The notes below the pieces were generated by a model, which was not told the DNA's origin, did not search any database, and was given only the letters and a program-made list of their open reading frames with translations. From assembly GCA_948474755.1 (NCBI GenBank), contig CAOLHI010000020.1:1178001-1242000 (forward strand): a stretch of 64,000 nt of DNA, read 5' to 3'. The position numbers and the translations under genes were made by a program. The stretch is from Ctenosaura bakeri (lineage: Eukaryota; Chordata; Lepidosauria; Squamata; Iguanidae). The stretch's first letter is position 1. Each line of letters begins with the position of its first letter. Of this stretch, positions 21,530 through 32,948 are shown one piece after another.

Positions 21530-21910
21530 ATGTGATACCAGTGCTCTGGCAGTTGTACTGACTTCCAGTCTGTTTCAGTGCCCAGATCATAATGTTGGTA
21601 TTTATTTTGAAGGCCCTAAATAGCTGGTGACCAGAAAAAAAACTATTCTTCCCATATGTTCCCATACCCTCAGAGCATCTTCAGAAGCCCTCTTTTCTTG
21701 GTACCTATATGAAATTAAGTTAGGCAGATGGCTACTAGAAATTTGTGGTGCCTGTTTCTGGAATCTCCCCTTCTTGTGTCTCACCTTGTGTGTAAACTGT
21801 TACCTTTCACATGCCAGGCAGATACATTTTGCTTCTCTCAGACTGTAAATTGTGATCAATATTCTTCAAGGCCTTTTTCCCCCATTGTATTACTTCTTGT
21901 TGTTCTACTG
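21530..21910 (+). mobile_element. L2/CR1-type LINE fragment
   Basis: CTGACTTCCAGTCTGTTTCA then TTTTGAAGGCCCTAAATAGC TGGTGACCAG, AGCATCTTCAGAAGCCCTCT and TGTTTCTGGAATCTCCCC follow the consensus of the 3' coding end of reptilian L2-like LINEs. Heavily mutated, with no open frame. Confidence 0.5.
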
Positions 21911-22952
21911 CATAAGACACTCTGAGGACATACAGGACATGTGAGCATCATAAAAATAAGATTAATACAAGAACTTTAGAATCTGCTTGTGTGGATGTCT
22001 GGGGTATATGGCTGAAATAATATAGATATACTAACTGTTTCTTTTCAAAATGGTGATTCTTTATGATGTTTTGCAACATTATGAGTTAGAAAGATGAGAT
22101 GTTTTGTTTTTAGAGATTATTGAAAAATTGAAAAATGAAAATGAAGTGTACTTCTGTTTATGCAATACTGAAAAATATATTTTTTAGATGTGTCTTCAGT
22201 CTTGTGCATTTACCTCATCCATTCTCCAAGATTTTTCATAGACAAAAGATACAGGTTCTGAGAGTACATTAAGATATTCCTTTGCTATGCTAGTATGTCT
22301 GTTACCATTACAGGTGACACCATTTTATTGTGTGCTTTTATTTTTATTTTAATTAGGAGAAATATCACTTTTTTGTTTAGTGCCATAGCATTGATTATTA
22401 AAGATTTTTTTTGCTGATCTTCAAGTCATCACTGTTTTAGCAAAGTTATCTTAAAACTTGCAGCCTAAAACAGTTCTGATCTAAAAACGAAGCAAGAACG
22501 TGACTGAAATTGGATAAGCTCATTTTAATAAGAGATAAATCAGATAATTGGCCTTTTTAAAAAGTCAATCAGTATTTTTAAAATAGTCATTCAGGTGAAT
22601 TATAGTTTTGTTTTCTCCTCCCACTAACATAGCAGGATGCATACATAGAATTAACAAAGTAGTTCCAGTAGTGTGGAAAGGAAATTCAATTGTAATTCTA
22701 TTTGTAGCTTACAGTAAAGGAACAATTCTTTGGTAGTGTTAAACACATGTCTAGAAGTGCCTATTTATGTAATACCTCAGATGGAGTTTGTTTCCTTCAC
22801 AGTGTTCCTGTAATATAACAAAGAGAGATTCAGACTGATTGCTTTATCTTATTTCAGAAGGGTGCTTTCAGCCAATCCCAAATACTATGAAGAAAAAACT
22901 GTTAAGATAGGGAACTATCATCCTGCTCTTCAAGATGGTGGTTGATATCTAA
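21911..22952. other. Intron, nothing recognised
   Basis: AT-rich sequence without recognised elements. Confidence 0.4.
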
Positions 22953-23408
22953 GGCCTTTTCCACATCGGGTGAGGGAATCGCCCCACGCTGCTACTCACC
23001 GGACCTTTCGGCTTCCCAGTCCGGTCCATGGCGCTCCAGAGCAGTGCATGCTCATCAATACGCACTGCTCCGGCGTCCCAAATGACGACTTCCGGTTGGT
23101 CGAGGGTCTCGACCAACCGCTGAAGCTCTCCAGCCTAAAGCCCACCCCCAGGCAGATCTCAGGCTTGCATTGGTGCGAGCCTGCGAATCTGCATAAGGGA
23201 GGAGGCTTGCAGTGGCACACTGCATGCTTTTGAAAGACCGGAAAAATCAGGTCTTCAAAAGCACGCTGGAGGACCACTTGGGGTCGTTCCGGACCGGACT
23301 GAGGTGTGGATCTACCTTAAATAGGTCCAACCCAGTCTGGTTCGAGGTGCAGACCTCCTCCTTGGAGGATGGACTGCACCATTTGAAAAACCCCATGTGG
23401 AAAAGGCC
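22953..23408 (+). mobile_element. 456-bp MITE, GGCCTTTTCCACAT ends (type B copy 1)
   Basis: Left end GGCCTTTTCCACATCGGGTG and right end CCATGTGGAAAAGGCC are inverted repeats. The GC-rich interior stands out from the AT-rich intron. The whole element recurs in reverse at 54721-55174, sharing for example AGGTCCGGTGAGTAG, GACCAACCGC/CAACTGGAAG and GGACCGGACTGAGG/CTCAGTCCGGTCC. No protein. Its terminal bases resemble the shorter palindromic MITEs. Confidence 0.85.
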
Positions 23409-23589
23409 AAGTGTCCCTTTATTCATATAATGTGGCTGTCTGGATTTTCCTTCTAAGGATATCTGCTTGTGTTGCATCGAAGACGTCCTTATGACAGTCT
23501 GGAGTAACTTTTAAAAGAAAGAGAGATGTAAGGAGAAGGGGACTCATAAACCTCTGCACTGGGATGTTGATTTGCCTGCCATCCTTGGA

Positions 23590-23690
23590 TCCTATCATTA
23601 TCAGCATTATTATTACTTTTACTTATTCATATTCCACCTTTTCTTCAGTACAGGGACTCAAGATGGCTTAAAAAACCCTCAAAGCCATGA
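23590..23690 (-). mobile_element. LINE/SINE 3' tail fragment, reverse strand
   Basis: ATTATTATTACTTTTACTTA followed by TTCATATTCCACCTTTTCTT reads on the minus strand as the GGTGGAATATGAATAAGTAA tail shared by reptilian LINE-tail SINEs. Confidence 0.45.
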
Positions 23691-24019
23691 AGACAACATA
23701 CAACGATAAGAAAAAGTGCATGAAAATAAATTCCAGTAATTTCAAGTTACCTGGCTCTCACTGAGTTAACTTGAGATCAGTGCCTGATTCCTATATAGTA
23801 TTGGCATATAGCTTGTTAGTGCAGTAAGGGTTAAGAGTGTGTCTCAGACTATCTAATCATATCTTTATTGTGTGTAAAAGCTTCATTTTGAACTAGCCAT
23901 GGAAATGCTTACATATATGAAGTGGTCTCCTTTCACAAGCCTGTTTCTTGTGTTAATGAAAAGAGAGGGGGTAAACAAGTTGAACACACTTGATTTGTTC
24001 TAAAATGTCCATTGCTTCC

Positions 24020-24345
24020 AGACTCTGGAATTCTCTCTCTTGGAAGGTTAGGATGGCACCCTCCTTGCTCTCATTCTGCACAAAATTAAAACTTAGATAC
24101 TGACAACCTTTTAGGAATGGGCTACAATGGGCTTCTAATGGTATGCTGTCTTTTTAATGTTTTATCTTCTGTTTTTTAATTTGTAAATGGTTTTAATAGT
24201 ATAAATTGTTTAAATGTATTTAAAAATAACTTTGATATATTCTTACTGATGTTTTTGTATATGTTTTAATCTGTATTGGTTTTTGTCAGCTGCCTTGAAT
24301 CCCAGTATTGGTGAAAAGGTGGGATAAGAATGTATTAATACACCA
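24020..24345 (+). mobile_element. L2-like LINE 3' end fragment
   Basis: ACTCTGGAATTCTCTCTCTT GGAAGG, a TTTTAAT-rich stretch, then TTGTCAGCTGCCTTGAATCC and AAAGGTGGGATAAGAATGTA. This is the ordinary 3' end of the lizard L2-like LINE, abutting the next transporter exon. Confidence 0.55.
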
Positions 24346-24393
24346 TATGAATGTATTAATAAATAATCATAGTAATACTGTCCGTTTTCTTAG

Positions 24394-24603
24394 GGCTGAT
24401 AATGGTAAGCCTTTACTTTACAACAAAGCGCTCCTTTGCAACTGGGATTGTGATGGCTGGAGGGGCTGCAGGAACATTCATGCAGAATAAACTTCATGAG
24501 TACTTAATCCAAACACTCGGATGGAGGGTTAGCCTACGTGTATACAGTGGAATTCTGTCAATATGTATTTTTGCTGGTTTTGCCTACAGACCACTTCAAA
24601 AAC
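24394..24603 (+). CDS. SLC16-like transporter, coding exon 3 (TM4-TM6)
   Basis: Acceptor TTTTCTTAG|GGCTG and donor AAAAC|GTATGT, phase 1 to phase 1. Encodes LIMVSLYFTTKRSFATGIVM AGGAAGTF, which fits the second conserved SLC16 signature (YFxKRRxLAxGxAxAGxxxG pattern) between TM4 and TM5. TM6 ends in AGFAYRPLQK, and the loop that follows is short. Confidence 0.92.
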
Positions 24604-24788
24604 GTATGTAAAATGTTTGATGCATTTTCAGTTTCTTTCTTCTTGCCTTCTTGTAGCATATGGGGTTGCCACTTCAGAAACAACCAGGCCAAATGATGAG
24701 ACCCAGGGACAGCGCCTGCTGATGTCATTAAGCCTTATACATTAAGTACCAACCACAGCTGCTCCCAGTTTGTCATTCAAATACACAA

Positions 24789-24966
24789 GCCATTTCCATA
24801 CTACACTGTTGTAGTGCTATTATTCCACTTTCAACATCCTGTGGAATCCTGGGAATTGCAGTTTAGGGACAAGCATCTTTGGCCTCAATGAACTACAAAC
24901 CCCAGAATTCCACAGAATGTTGAAGGTGGAATAATAACATTATAACAGGGTAGTGTAGAAATGGCC
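24789..24966. mobile_element. Palindromic MITE, GGCCATTTCC family
   Basis: Left arm GCCATTTCCATACTACACTG, right arm AGGGTAGTGTAGAAATGGCC, with a diverged centre. If the first base (A, 24788) is included, ACA flanks both ends as a 3-bp target duplication. Confidence 0.88.
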
Positions 24967-25984
24967 ACAGAGAGAACATAGTTTTATATCTGGAAATTAA
25001 GACAGAAATCTTAGCTTAAGGTGAAGTGAGGGGATGATTCATTCTCACTTATTTAGAGAAATGGAAAAAGTAACATTTAGTCTAATTTACTTGTTTCTAG
25101 CCAGAAGGTGGTTGTAGAGCAGAGTGGAGGGTGAGCCCTGATGTCATAAGGGCTAGGAGGGAAGGAGGATGTGAACTAAGTATCTACATAGACATAGGAT
25201 TTGCAAGCTGCCCAACAAATCAATGGAGCCTTGCAAATGATAGCAAGAAGCTTCTATCTTAGCTGAGCTGGATATTTGTGCACCACCCTTTCCTCTTGCT
25301 TGGAGCTAAGCCCACCAAAAGAATTTGGATAATTTGCCCCCACTAGGATGTAATCTATGAAAAATGGAGACTGAAGGAGATGCCCTGAGATCTAGCAACC
25401 ACAGTTGTGGGTAGGCTGTTCTTCTCAATATGATAACCAGGCTACTCTCCCCCCCCTTTAAACAGAAGAGAAAGTTTTGGCAAGTGTGCAATTGCGTTTG
25501 GCTATCAGCCTGAAAAAGGTTTCCTTGTCTTTCCTTAGTCTGATGCTATTGCATAAGTTCCAACATTTCATAGATCAGGACGTGTATTGCCAAACAACAT
25601 CAGAATGCAATCAAGATGGCAAAAAATATTAATAAGGGTGAATATACAGGTTAGGAGTGGCTGCAGCAGTTTGCTTTGGGTTGCGCTCACTGGGAAGGGC
25701 AATAATTTCATCTTCCTTCTTTCCTTTCTCCCCTGCTGAGTGCAGACTACTTTTGCAGTTCGAATTTAGTTTGCAACAACTGACATAAGCTAAATACAAA
25801 GAGGAAAAGTGGGAGGAGGAGAGAGAAACTGGGACCTTTGGACCTTAAAACCAGATGACCAGAGCATATCAGTTTGGCTGTACTCTTCACTTTCTTTACT
25901 AGCATCCCAGGTCTCCTTTTATAGTTAATTTGTTCCAGGTTCAGCTTTCATTAGCACTGCTCTTACAGCAACAACTCTCTGTGT
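24967..25984. other. Intron, nothing recognised
   Basis: No exon or clear element was recognised. Confidence 0.4.
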
Positions 25985-26185
25985 GTACATGTGTATCTTC
26001 CCTCAAGTTGCCTGTTGACCTATGGCAACCCCATGAATTTCACAGGATTTTCATAGGCAAGGAATACTCAGATGTGGTTTTGCCTCTGAAATGTAGCCTA
26101 TGTATTCATTGGCCATCTCCTATCCAGGTACTAACCAGGGCTGACCCTCTTTAGCTTCCAAGATCAGATGGTATCTGGTGCCTTT
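25985..26185 (-). mobile_element. SINE with 5S rRNA-like head, reverse strand
   Basis: Positions 26126-26170 read TCCAGGTACTAACCAGGGCT GACCCTCTTTAGCTTCCAAG ATCAG. This is the reverse complement of the internal promoter region of 5S rRNA (GATCTCGGAAGCTAAGCAGG then CCTGGTTAGTACTTGG). On its 3' side (left on the + strand) is the tail TCAAGTTGCCTGTTGACCTA TGGCAACCCC, the same module that ends the tRNA-headed ACA-type SINEs. The element is therefore a 5S-derived (SINE3-class) SINE, not a functional 5S gene. It is diverged and lacks a terminator run. Confidence 0.75.
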
Positions 26186-27091
26186 AGGGAAATTAGGGAC
26201 TTGCAACAACCCATATCCAGCAAAGTATCATAAGCTATTTCCACAAGCACAGCTTTGGTTACTAGTAACTGGTCTGACTCATGAATCTGCCCAAGACAGA
26301 CCCAACTCCTGAGCTTAAAGTAGAGGTTTTCAACTTTTTCAGCACCAAGGGCCACATATTGTGTTGGACCAGAGTTGCACCTATAGACATATGGGAACAT
26401 AAATACTCTTTCCCCTAGACCCTTCAGAGCATATACACAAACACCAAATAACATATCTCAGCATTTTTGCATCCCCCAGACATCCTCATTGAGGTTACTC
26501 TTTGCCTGCCAGTCATAGCAGGACATAAAAACCTATCTCAGGTGCCAGGGCACAGTGCTTCCTTTAATCAAATGGACAGTGGGGGTGGGTGGGTGGAATC
26601 TTGCCAGTTTCAGCTCTGAACAGGGAGCAGAACCTGAAGCTGGTGATCTTGTGCCTCCATGGAAATTGGGCTGAGCATCCTTGGCTTAAAGAGTAAATCA
26701 TGTCCATTGTTTACTCCAAAGAATTCCAATTCCATATGAAGGCAAGTTTTCAGATCTGTAGGGTGTAAACATGGTTGATCACAATTGTCCCTGCCACAGA
26801 TGCAACCATCCTTTCTTAGGGGTCTTAGGCCAGCCAAGTCATTTCCACTACATATGTGGAATCACTTTTTGAAATCATCCTTCCTCTTTGCAGTCCATGG
26901 TATAATGGGCTAAATATCACACAGGTCAGAGCTCTGCATATTGAATCTATCTGTTCATATGCAAGCTTCTGAGACTATGGATAGAAACACTGTTGTCATA
27001 TTTGTTGTTTTCTGATAATGGGACTTGTCAGTTTTTCACCATGACATTATGTAAATAATAGCAACAATTGTTTTTGTTTTATTTTTTAAAG
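26186..27091. other. Intron, nothing firmly recognised
   Basis: A segment near 26315-26400 (AGGTTTTCAACTTTTTCAGC ACCAAGGGCCACA) resembles the end of a hAT-type element, but no partner end was found. Confidence 0.35.
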
Positions 27092-27246
27092 ATAGAACTC
27101 ATCCAAGTATTGTTGAGAAGTTTAAAACATCCCCTCTAAGAGGTTTTATTGTTGACTTAAGTTTGTGGAAAGACCGCATTTTTGAAGTTTGGGTTCTTTC
27201 TCTTGGACTAGCAAAATTTGGATTCTTCATACCTTTTGTACATATG
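27092..27246 (+). CDS. SLC16-like transporter, coding exon 4 (central loop and TM7)
   Basis: Acceptor TTTTTTAAAG|ATAGAA and donor CATATG|GTAAGA. It enters in phase 1 and leaves in phase 0. Encodes the cytosolic loop HRTHPSIVEKFKTSPLRGFI and the start of TM7 (FEVWVLSLGLAKFGFFIPFV). The loop is short compared with many SLC16 members. Confidence 0.9.
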
Positions 27247-27705
27247 GTAAGAAGCCATTTCTGCATTTCTGTTCTCTGTGGTATCCTATATATGCTTCAT
27301 ATTTTTTGCAGTATTTTACATATAATTTTTAAAATGCTGAATGTGTTTTTCTAAATATACTGATAATACCCAGTGATCCCTTCTCCCCTGAGCCTGATGA
27401 GGTCTTTGAACAAGAATGTAAGTCTCTGACAGGCTAGAAAGTCAAACAATGTTAAACTCATTTCATATAAAATATGATTCTTCATACTAGGCAGTCAGAT
27501 TGATCTACTTCCAGAAGTCATATGGGTTTGTATCTTTGGATTGTTTCTGATTTTTCTACTGAATGGATAATAGTGGTATGTGGCCAAGATTTTCTTTCCA
27601 TTCCTTTCTTTTTTAAAATTCTGCCTGGTGCACCACCATGTGCCTTTTTTTCTGGAGAAAATGGATCTGGCCACCAGGACAGATGCTATAATGAAGACTT
27701 CACTA

Positions 27706-28919
27706 CATGTATACCTCAGTTAATGAAGGAGATGTATGCCTGGGTGTTATCTCTTTAACAGAAAATATGGTACCAGAGGCTGAAATAACACAGAAAGAAT
27801 AGCGATTGTTCTTCTACCACAAAAAGAAGAACAATTGGACATATTTCATCAAACTTTTATTCAGAACTAACTAATGTGAAATGAAACAACTGAGTCAAGT
27901 AAACCTTGGATAAGTAGATGAGATCATTTTGAACCTTCTAGAGACTACTTAAAGGCTTCTTTTAAAAATGTGTTGAGGAATGACTTTTCCTCCACCTTTT
28001 TTGACTTTTGATTTGGTGGCTAAATTTATAGATCTCTTCTTTTTTAAAATGTTGGGGGTAGATAATGTAGCATGTTCATCTGCTCTTCCATTTTATCTTT
28101 TTCTGTGCATGCATCCCCACTTAGAGCTTCTAAAGGCAGCTGCTGTTTACCTTACCTGTTGTTGACAGGTACATAAGAGTAGTAGAGTCTGCTAGAATAG
28201 AATCCTACTTTTTCTCAGTTCAGGATTGTTTTATTTGCTGCAGTCACACTGTTGAAACCTGTTTTTCTAGTCCTCCTTCACCATCCTGCCAATTCTGATG
28301 CTACTGAAACTTCTGATGCTACTAAAACAGCTAGACAAAGGATGAGGAAAGGGAGCAGGACAGGCATAAAAAGGAACTCTTCTGTCAGAGACTTTGGCCC
28401 TTTCCACATGGGGATAAAAAAACGGTGTAGATCGACCTCCACGGAAGTCATCTACACCGTTGCGTGAATTGGGGTGGATTACTCTTGAGCAAACCCACAC
28501 GCCAATCTGCAGTCGAGCGCCCGCAAGTGGCGGCGCCATGTGCTTTTGAAAAACCACATTTTATGTGGTTTTTCAAAGGCACGGGGCGTCCAGCCCCGCG
28601 CAGCCCCACACAGCCCCATCGCAGAGCCCGTATGAATTTACGGACGCGTGAAAGTATGTCCCTGCAGATCGGGCAGGGGGCGGGATTTCTGGGTGGCGAG
28701 CTTCTCTGATTGATGGAGAGGCTCCGCCAGTCAAAATCTGCCATTTTGAGCGCTGCCGGGAGCTGAGAACGCCGCTGGACACTGCTGCATGTAGAGTGGC
28801 AAAATGCTCTGCTCCACTCGGCGATGGAATGAGGTAAGCCCACGTTTTAGCGTGGCTTTCCCCATTTCCCCGCCCACGTGTGAAAAGGGCCTTTGTTAAC
28901 TGAGGTGTGCCTGTACTGT
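27706..28919. mobile_element. Probable mariner/Tigger-like element containing a nested MITE
   Basis: The left end GTATACCTCAGTTAATGAAG and the right end CTTTGTTAACTGAGGTGTGC CTGTACTG are inverted versions of each other (about 16 of 20 bases). The body has no recognisable transposase. The 496-bp MITE at 28396-28891 sits directly inside the right end. Superfamily is inferred from the end sequence only. Confidence 0.45.
28396..28891. mobile_element. 496-bp GC-rich MITE, GGCCCTTTCCACATG ends (type C)
   Basis: Ends GGCCCTTTCCACATGGGGAT and CCACGTGTGAAAAGGGCC are inverted repeats flanked by TTT on both sides (candidate 3-bp duplication). The interior has small hairpins of its own, such as ACGGTGTAGAT/ATCTACACCGT (28411-28460) and GAAAAACCACATTTTATGTGGTTTTTC (split around 28561). 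It is unlike types A, B and D internally. Long open frames here are due to GC content. Confidence 0.8.
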
Positions 28920-29699
28920 AATGTTATGAGGATTCCTTTGGGGGAATGTCTGGCAACTGGTCCAAAATACCATGACGGTGTTTTTCAGAAATAATAGCAA
29001 CAAATAATGTTTTACACCTGTGATTAGTTTCCTTTGGTCTCAGTGAAAGTATATTTTAAACAGCTCCAAGAAAACTGAGACTACATTGCCTGAGGTGCAG
29101 CTCCCCCGTTTGTTCTCCCATGTGCTCAGAGGTAAACCAGAAAGAATTTGCTAAGCGTCTCTGTGCCTGTGGGGATGTAGATAAATGGAGTCAAGTCTTC
29201 TGTCAGGTGGCATCCTCTCTTGGAAACTCCATCCTCAATATAGTGTGTTTGGCTCTCTTTGAAGTTTGGGGAAACAGGTTTAAATTTTCCTGAGCTGTAG
29301 CTTTATTGAACTGTTGCGCTAAGCTGGAATTCTGTCGGTTGTTCCTAACACTTATGTTCCACCTTTGTACAAAAAGAATCAAGAAGGATTATGAATAAGT
29401 AACAACATGGGGTAAAACAACAATGAATAGGATAGCAAAGGCAGAAGAAGGAAGAAAGGAGGACTTTTGAGTTAACACTCGTGGTTCTGATAGATCCTTA
29501 GTTAATAGTATAAAATTATGTCATGCTAGTGTTTGGTAGTGTACATTAAAAAAAATGTGACTCTCAGAACATACAACACAGCTAATAATGTCATTAATCA
29601 GCACTATTACTAGTTATGATTTTTTTTTTTGAGAAATGCAGAGAGACATGTAAGAAACAGGAATATGTGAATATAAAACTAAAGACATTTATCTTACAG
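28920..29699. other. Intron, nothing recognised
   Basis: No feature was recognised apart from the pyrimidine-poor acceptor ATCTTACAG at 29691-29699. Confidence 0.4.
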
Positions 29700-29862
29700 A
29701 TTAAACTTGCAGGTGACTTGGGTATTCCATTGCATCAAGCATCCTACATTATGGTAGGGATTGGAGTAAGCAGCATGGTTAGTTGTCTTCTGTTTGGAAA
29801 GATATGTGATATGGAAAGAATTGACCGACTTTATCTGAATCAGGCATCCATATTGTCTGTGG
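29700..29862 (+). CDS. SLC16-like transporter, coding exon 5 (TM7-TM9)
   Basis: Acceptor CTTACAG|ATTAAAC and donor GTGG|GTAAGG, phase 0 to phase 1. Encodes IKLAGDLGIPLHQASYIMVG then the loop GKICDMERIDRLYLNQ, the conserved TM8-TM9 connector region of the family. Confidence 0.9.
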
Positions 29863-31573
29863 GTAAGGGCTTACTGTAACCTTCTGTGTCCCAGGAAGTG
29901 ATTGTTTCTTTATTTCAATAACAGAAAACTTTTAATGTAAGATAACAATAGTAGTCAATGCTAGGATAAACTGTTTTGTAGATATGTAATGTCAGCTCAA
30001 TTCAGTTTAAAGCTGTGAATGGTAAAAGAAGTTCTCCTTCCTCACACTGATCCGTCCATGTGTAGCCTGTCCATGTATAGGCATGCTAAACTATGGAAGC
30101 ATTGTCTGCATGTGTAGCCTTGCTTGTGTAAGTAATGAAAATTACAGATTCTGGCCTAAGCACTTATAGACATGACAGGTAATTAATGTAACGGCATTTC
30201 AGAGGGCACTTGGATCTGGTTAGCACATCATGATCACGGTTTTCCCCTTTTTTCTCCGCAAGTGATTCTTATTGGAATAGCGTCCAGTGCATCCAGTGGG
30301 GGCAAAATTGACCACAAAACACATTAAGAATTAAGATAACAGTTTCTATTAAATTTGTGAGGAAACACAGGAAATGACAGTTCTCCCCTGATCAAGGTTA
30401 ACTTTGCAGGTTGGAGTTGTAGAATGCTTTAAATAAGCCTAACAAAGGTTTTCTAGTGCCGTCAGGGTACATTTGGCCCCTACCTATTGATGGCAAAGGG
30501 CATTTGACTGCAACTCCCAGGATCTCCCAGCCATCATAGCTGCTGGCCATGCTGTATGAGGGATTCTAGGAACTGTACTACAAAAATGTAGATTTTCTGA
30601 GCTCTGTTTACGCTCAGTAGGATTTCGAATCTCCCTCCATTTTCAAATGGCAAACTTTTGTATCATATTGTGTGATCAGGGTTGACTTCCACTGTAAAAA
30701 ATGACCAGAATATGAGACTGGAAAGAAAAAGGCCACAATTTTATTGGCTGCAGATACAAATAAGGTTGGCACACATATAGATATGGATCCAGGCATCTGT
30801 TAACTTGCCTGTTGATTGATGAGCCCAAGCCTCTGGCCCAGAGCTGGGAATTGTAGAAGGACAGGAGAGTCCTAGCTCTCTGTATCCCTCATGCCACTAA
30901 GGGATGCATGACAGATGTCCTTTGAGCAGGGCACACCCACTGCCAGTATATATCCCCTGAGTCTCAGGTGGGACCCCTGTCCAACTGGTACCAAGTGGCT
31001 CTTGGTACTGACTGCCCTGAATCCAAGGCCCATGTCCCCGCCTTACAAGTTATGACAAAGCTATCCCAAATGGAGTCTCACTCAAATTTACAAACACTTA
31101 CCAACTTAAAAGAGGGTGGGTGGGTGGGATGCTACAGAGAGATGACTGGCAGTTGCTTCTGAGTGCACTGCCTTACATAACCCAGAGTTGGACCTGTCTG
31201 AAGTCTACAGCCTTCTCTGGGGCTGCACATGGTTGCACGAGCCTGGAAATGGCTCCTCCCACCAGGCAAGCCAGAGGCTGACACACCATCAGCTCCCCAA
31301 CCTGCAATGGCACTGCATGGTAAGTTGTGCAGTGCTCTTATAAACTGCTTAGGAAACTTTGCTGCATTTAAATAGCAATGTGCTATGTGGCATTGAGAGA
31401 GGTGTGCTTTCATTTGAGTTCCAATACATACAAATAGATTGGATAGGCAAAGCTAAACTCATAAAAAATTTTTAGGTTAATTTCACAGTGTTTAATGATG
31501 TATAGATTGGTAAAGCTGTTTTGTTTGTATAAATATAACCATGTATCCTGCAATGTTTTGTTTTGCTTTTCAG
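29863..31573. other. Intron with an unclassified repeat-like block
   Basis: A palindromic MITE piece of the ACTACAACTCCC type lies near 30505-30590. The block about 30640-31330 is distinctly more GC-rich than its flanks and has internal motifs such as TGGGTGGGTGGGATGCTAC. It may be a degraded retroelement. I could not find ends or coding sequence. Confidence 0.3.
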
Positions 31574-31777
31574 GTGTGGTGTATTTTATTATTCCTCACT
31601 GTACAACCTTTATCTCTCTAGTAGCCATTTGCTCTCTCTTGGGATTTTTTGATGCAGGAAACTATGTTCTTTTACCTGTCCTTACTTTTGACTTGATGGG
31701 GGAAGAGAAAATGCCTGTTGCATGGGGATTTATGATGGCTGTTAATGCTATTAGTTGCTTTGGACCACCCTTTGCAG
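31574..31777 (+). CDS. SLC16-like transporter, coding exon 6 (TM9-TM11)
   Basis: Acceptor TTGCTTTTCAG|GTGTGG and donor TTTGCAG|GTAAAC, phase 1 to phase 1. Encodes VVYFIIPHCTTFISLVAICS, the glycine-containing TM10 (GFFDAGNYVLLPVLTFDLMG) and AVNAISCFGPPFAG, which matches the typical SLC16 TM11 GxxxxxGPPxxG pattern. Confidence 0.93.
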
Positions 31778-32745
31778 GTAAACCAAACCAATGTGAATCT
31801 GTTATTTTTCTATGCAGTTGTAATGTTAGCACATCCAAATATGTGATTTCCATCATGTTCAAGTGCTGACCACCCTTGTATTGCTTAGCAAACCTCTTCC
31901 CTATGTTATATATAGCATGAAGAACCAGGAAGAATATATTATTATTTACATTCTGTTTGGATTTGTCACTATTATATAAACCTCCTACAACCACAGTTTT
32001 GCTTTAAAATAAGAGGCATGTACCCCAAATGAATCAGGATGAACCAAATCTGGTTTTGGTTGACATGTGGTCCCACGGCAATTTCTCTGGCACTTTAGGA
32101 CCAAAATTTGGGAGGCTGAAAAATGTTTGCTCCTAAAATGCCAAAAACAAACCCAAAACTCTGGGGAACTGGTGTTGGGTAATTTGTCACATTTTGGGGT
32201 CCCCTTCACTTTTGAAAGGTATGTAGATGTCTTCCTTCAGCCTATAAATACTGTTTTTCAAAATAGGAAGGGAACAAAGTAACAAGTCTAGTTACCTCTT
32301 TTGAAAAAAAAGTCTGCAAAGGCTTAAGAAAAGTGACAAAATTGGGAATTGCATTCCCTGAGGATTAGGTAGAGCACTGTTTTTCAATATGGTGTCAAAA
32401 GATTCCTCCCCCCATCCTATTTTAGGGTATAGTGAATGTGGGGGACAATGGAGGGGTATGGCTCTCCAGGTTTTTGTCAGGAGAGGCAGTGTGCCCTCCC
32501 AACCCTAGCAGATAACTTTTCAAAGGAAAGAACAGTTCTGTTTTGTTTTTGTCAGTACAAAATTTGCCACCATAGCACTAGCATAGGTTGCAGCAGCTGG
32601 TCACCTCACAGTGTGTGTGCAGTGTGACCTTGCTACCTGTGGAAGTTGTGTCCCTGTTCCATAAGATATCATCAGAAAAAATGAAATAGAAATGTTATTT
32701 GAGAAGGAATTGATTAAAAAGTGATCAAAGTATTTTTGCTTTCAG
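31778..32745. other. Intron, nothing recognised
   Basis: No element could be assigned. A CACTGTTTTTCAATATGG motif at 32372 is reminiscent of a hAT end but stands alone. Confidence 0.35.
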
Positions 32746-32948
32746 GTGCAATGTATGACATATTTGGCAACTACAACATTGGCTTTGTAGTAACTGGGGT
32801 TTGCAATGTTGCAGCAGCCAGTATACTTGCTTTTATCCCATGGATGAAAAATGAAGCAGTACAGTCAAAGAAAAATTATCTTAATGCATCTGTATGTGAA
32901 ATAACAAGGACAATAGTTCCATGGCAATCACCGACTCCTTCTCTGGGG
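32746..32948 (+). CDS. SLC16-like transporter, coding exon 7 (TM12 and start of the tail)
   Basis: Acceptor TTGCTTTCAG|GTGCAA and donor CTGGG|GTAATA, phase 1 to phase 0. Encodes AMYDIFGNYNIGFVVTGVCN, TM12 VAAASILAFIP and the first cytosolic residues. In most SLC16 genes the protein ends soon after this point. Here it continues into a large extra exon. Confidence 0.9.

Noticed and set aside
22970..23277. Open frames of 87-93 residues around 23 kb and 55 kb
   Set aside because: They fall entirely inside the GC-rich type B MITEs, and both copies give unrelated broken products.
26112..26180. 5S rRNA gene
   Set aside because: Only the internal promoter half is present. It is diverged, in reverse orientation, and fused to a SINE tail, so it is a SINE head.
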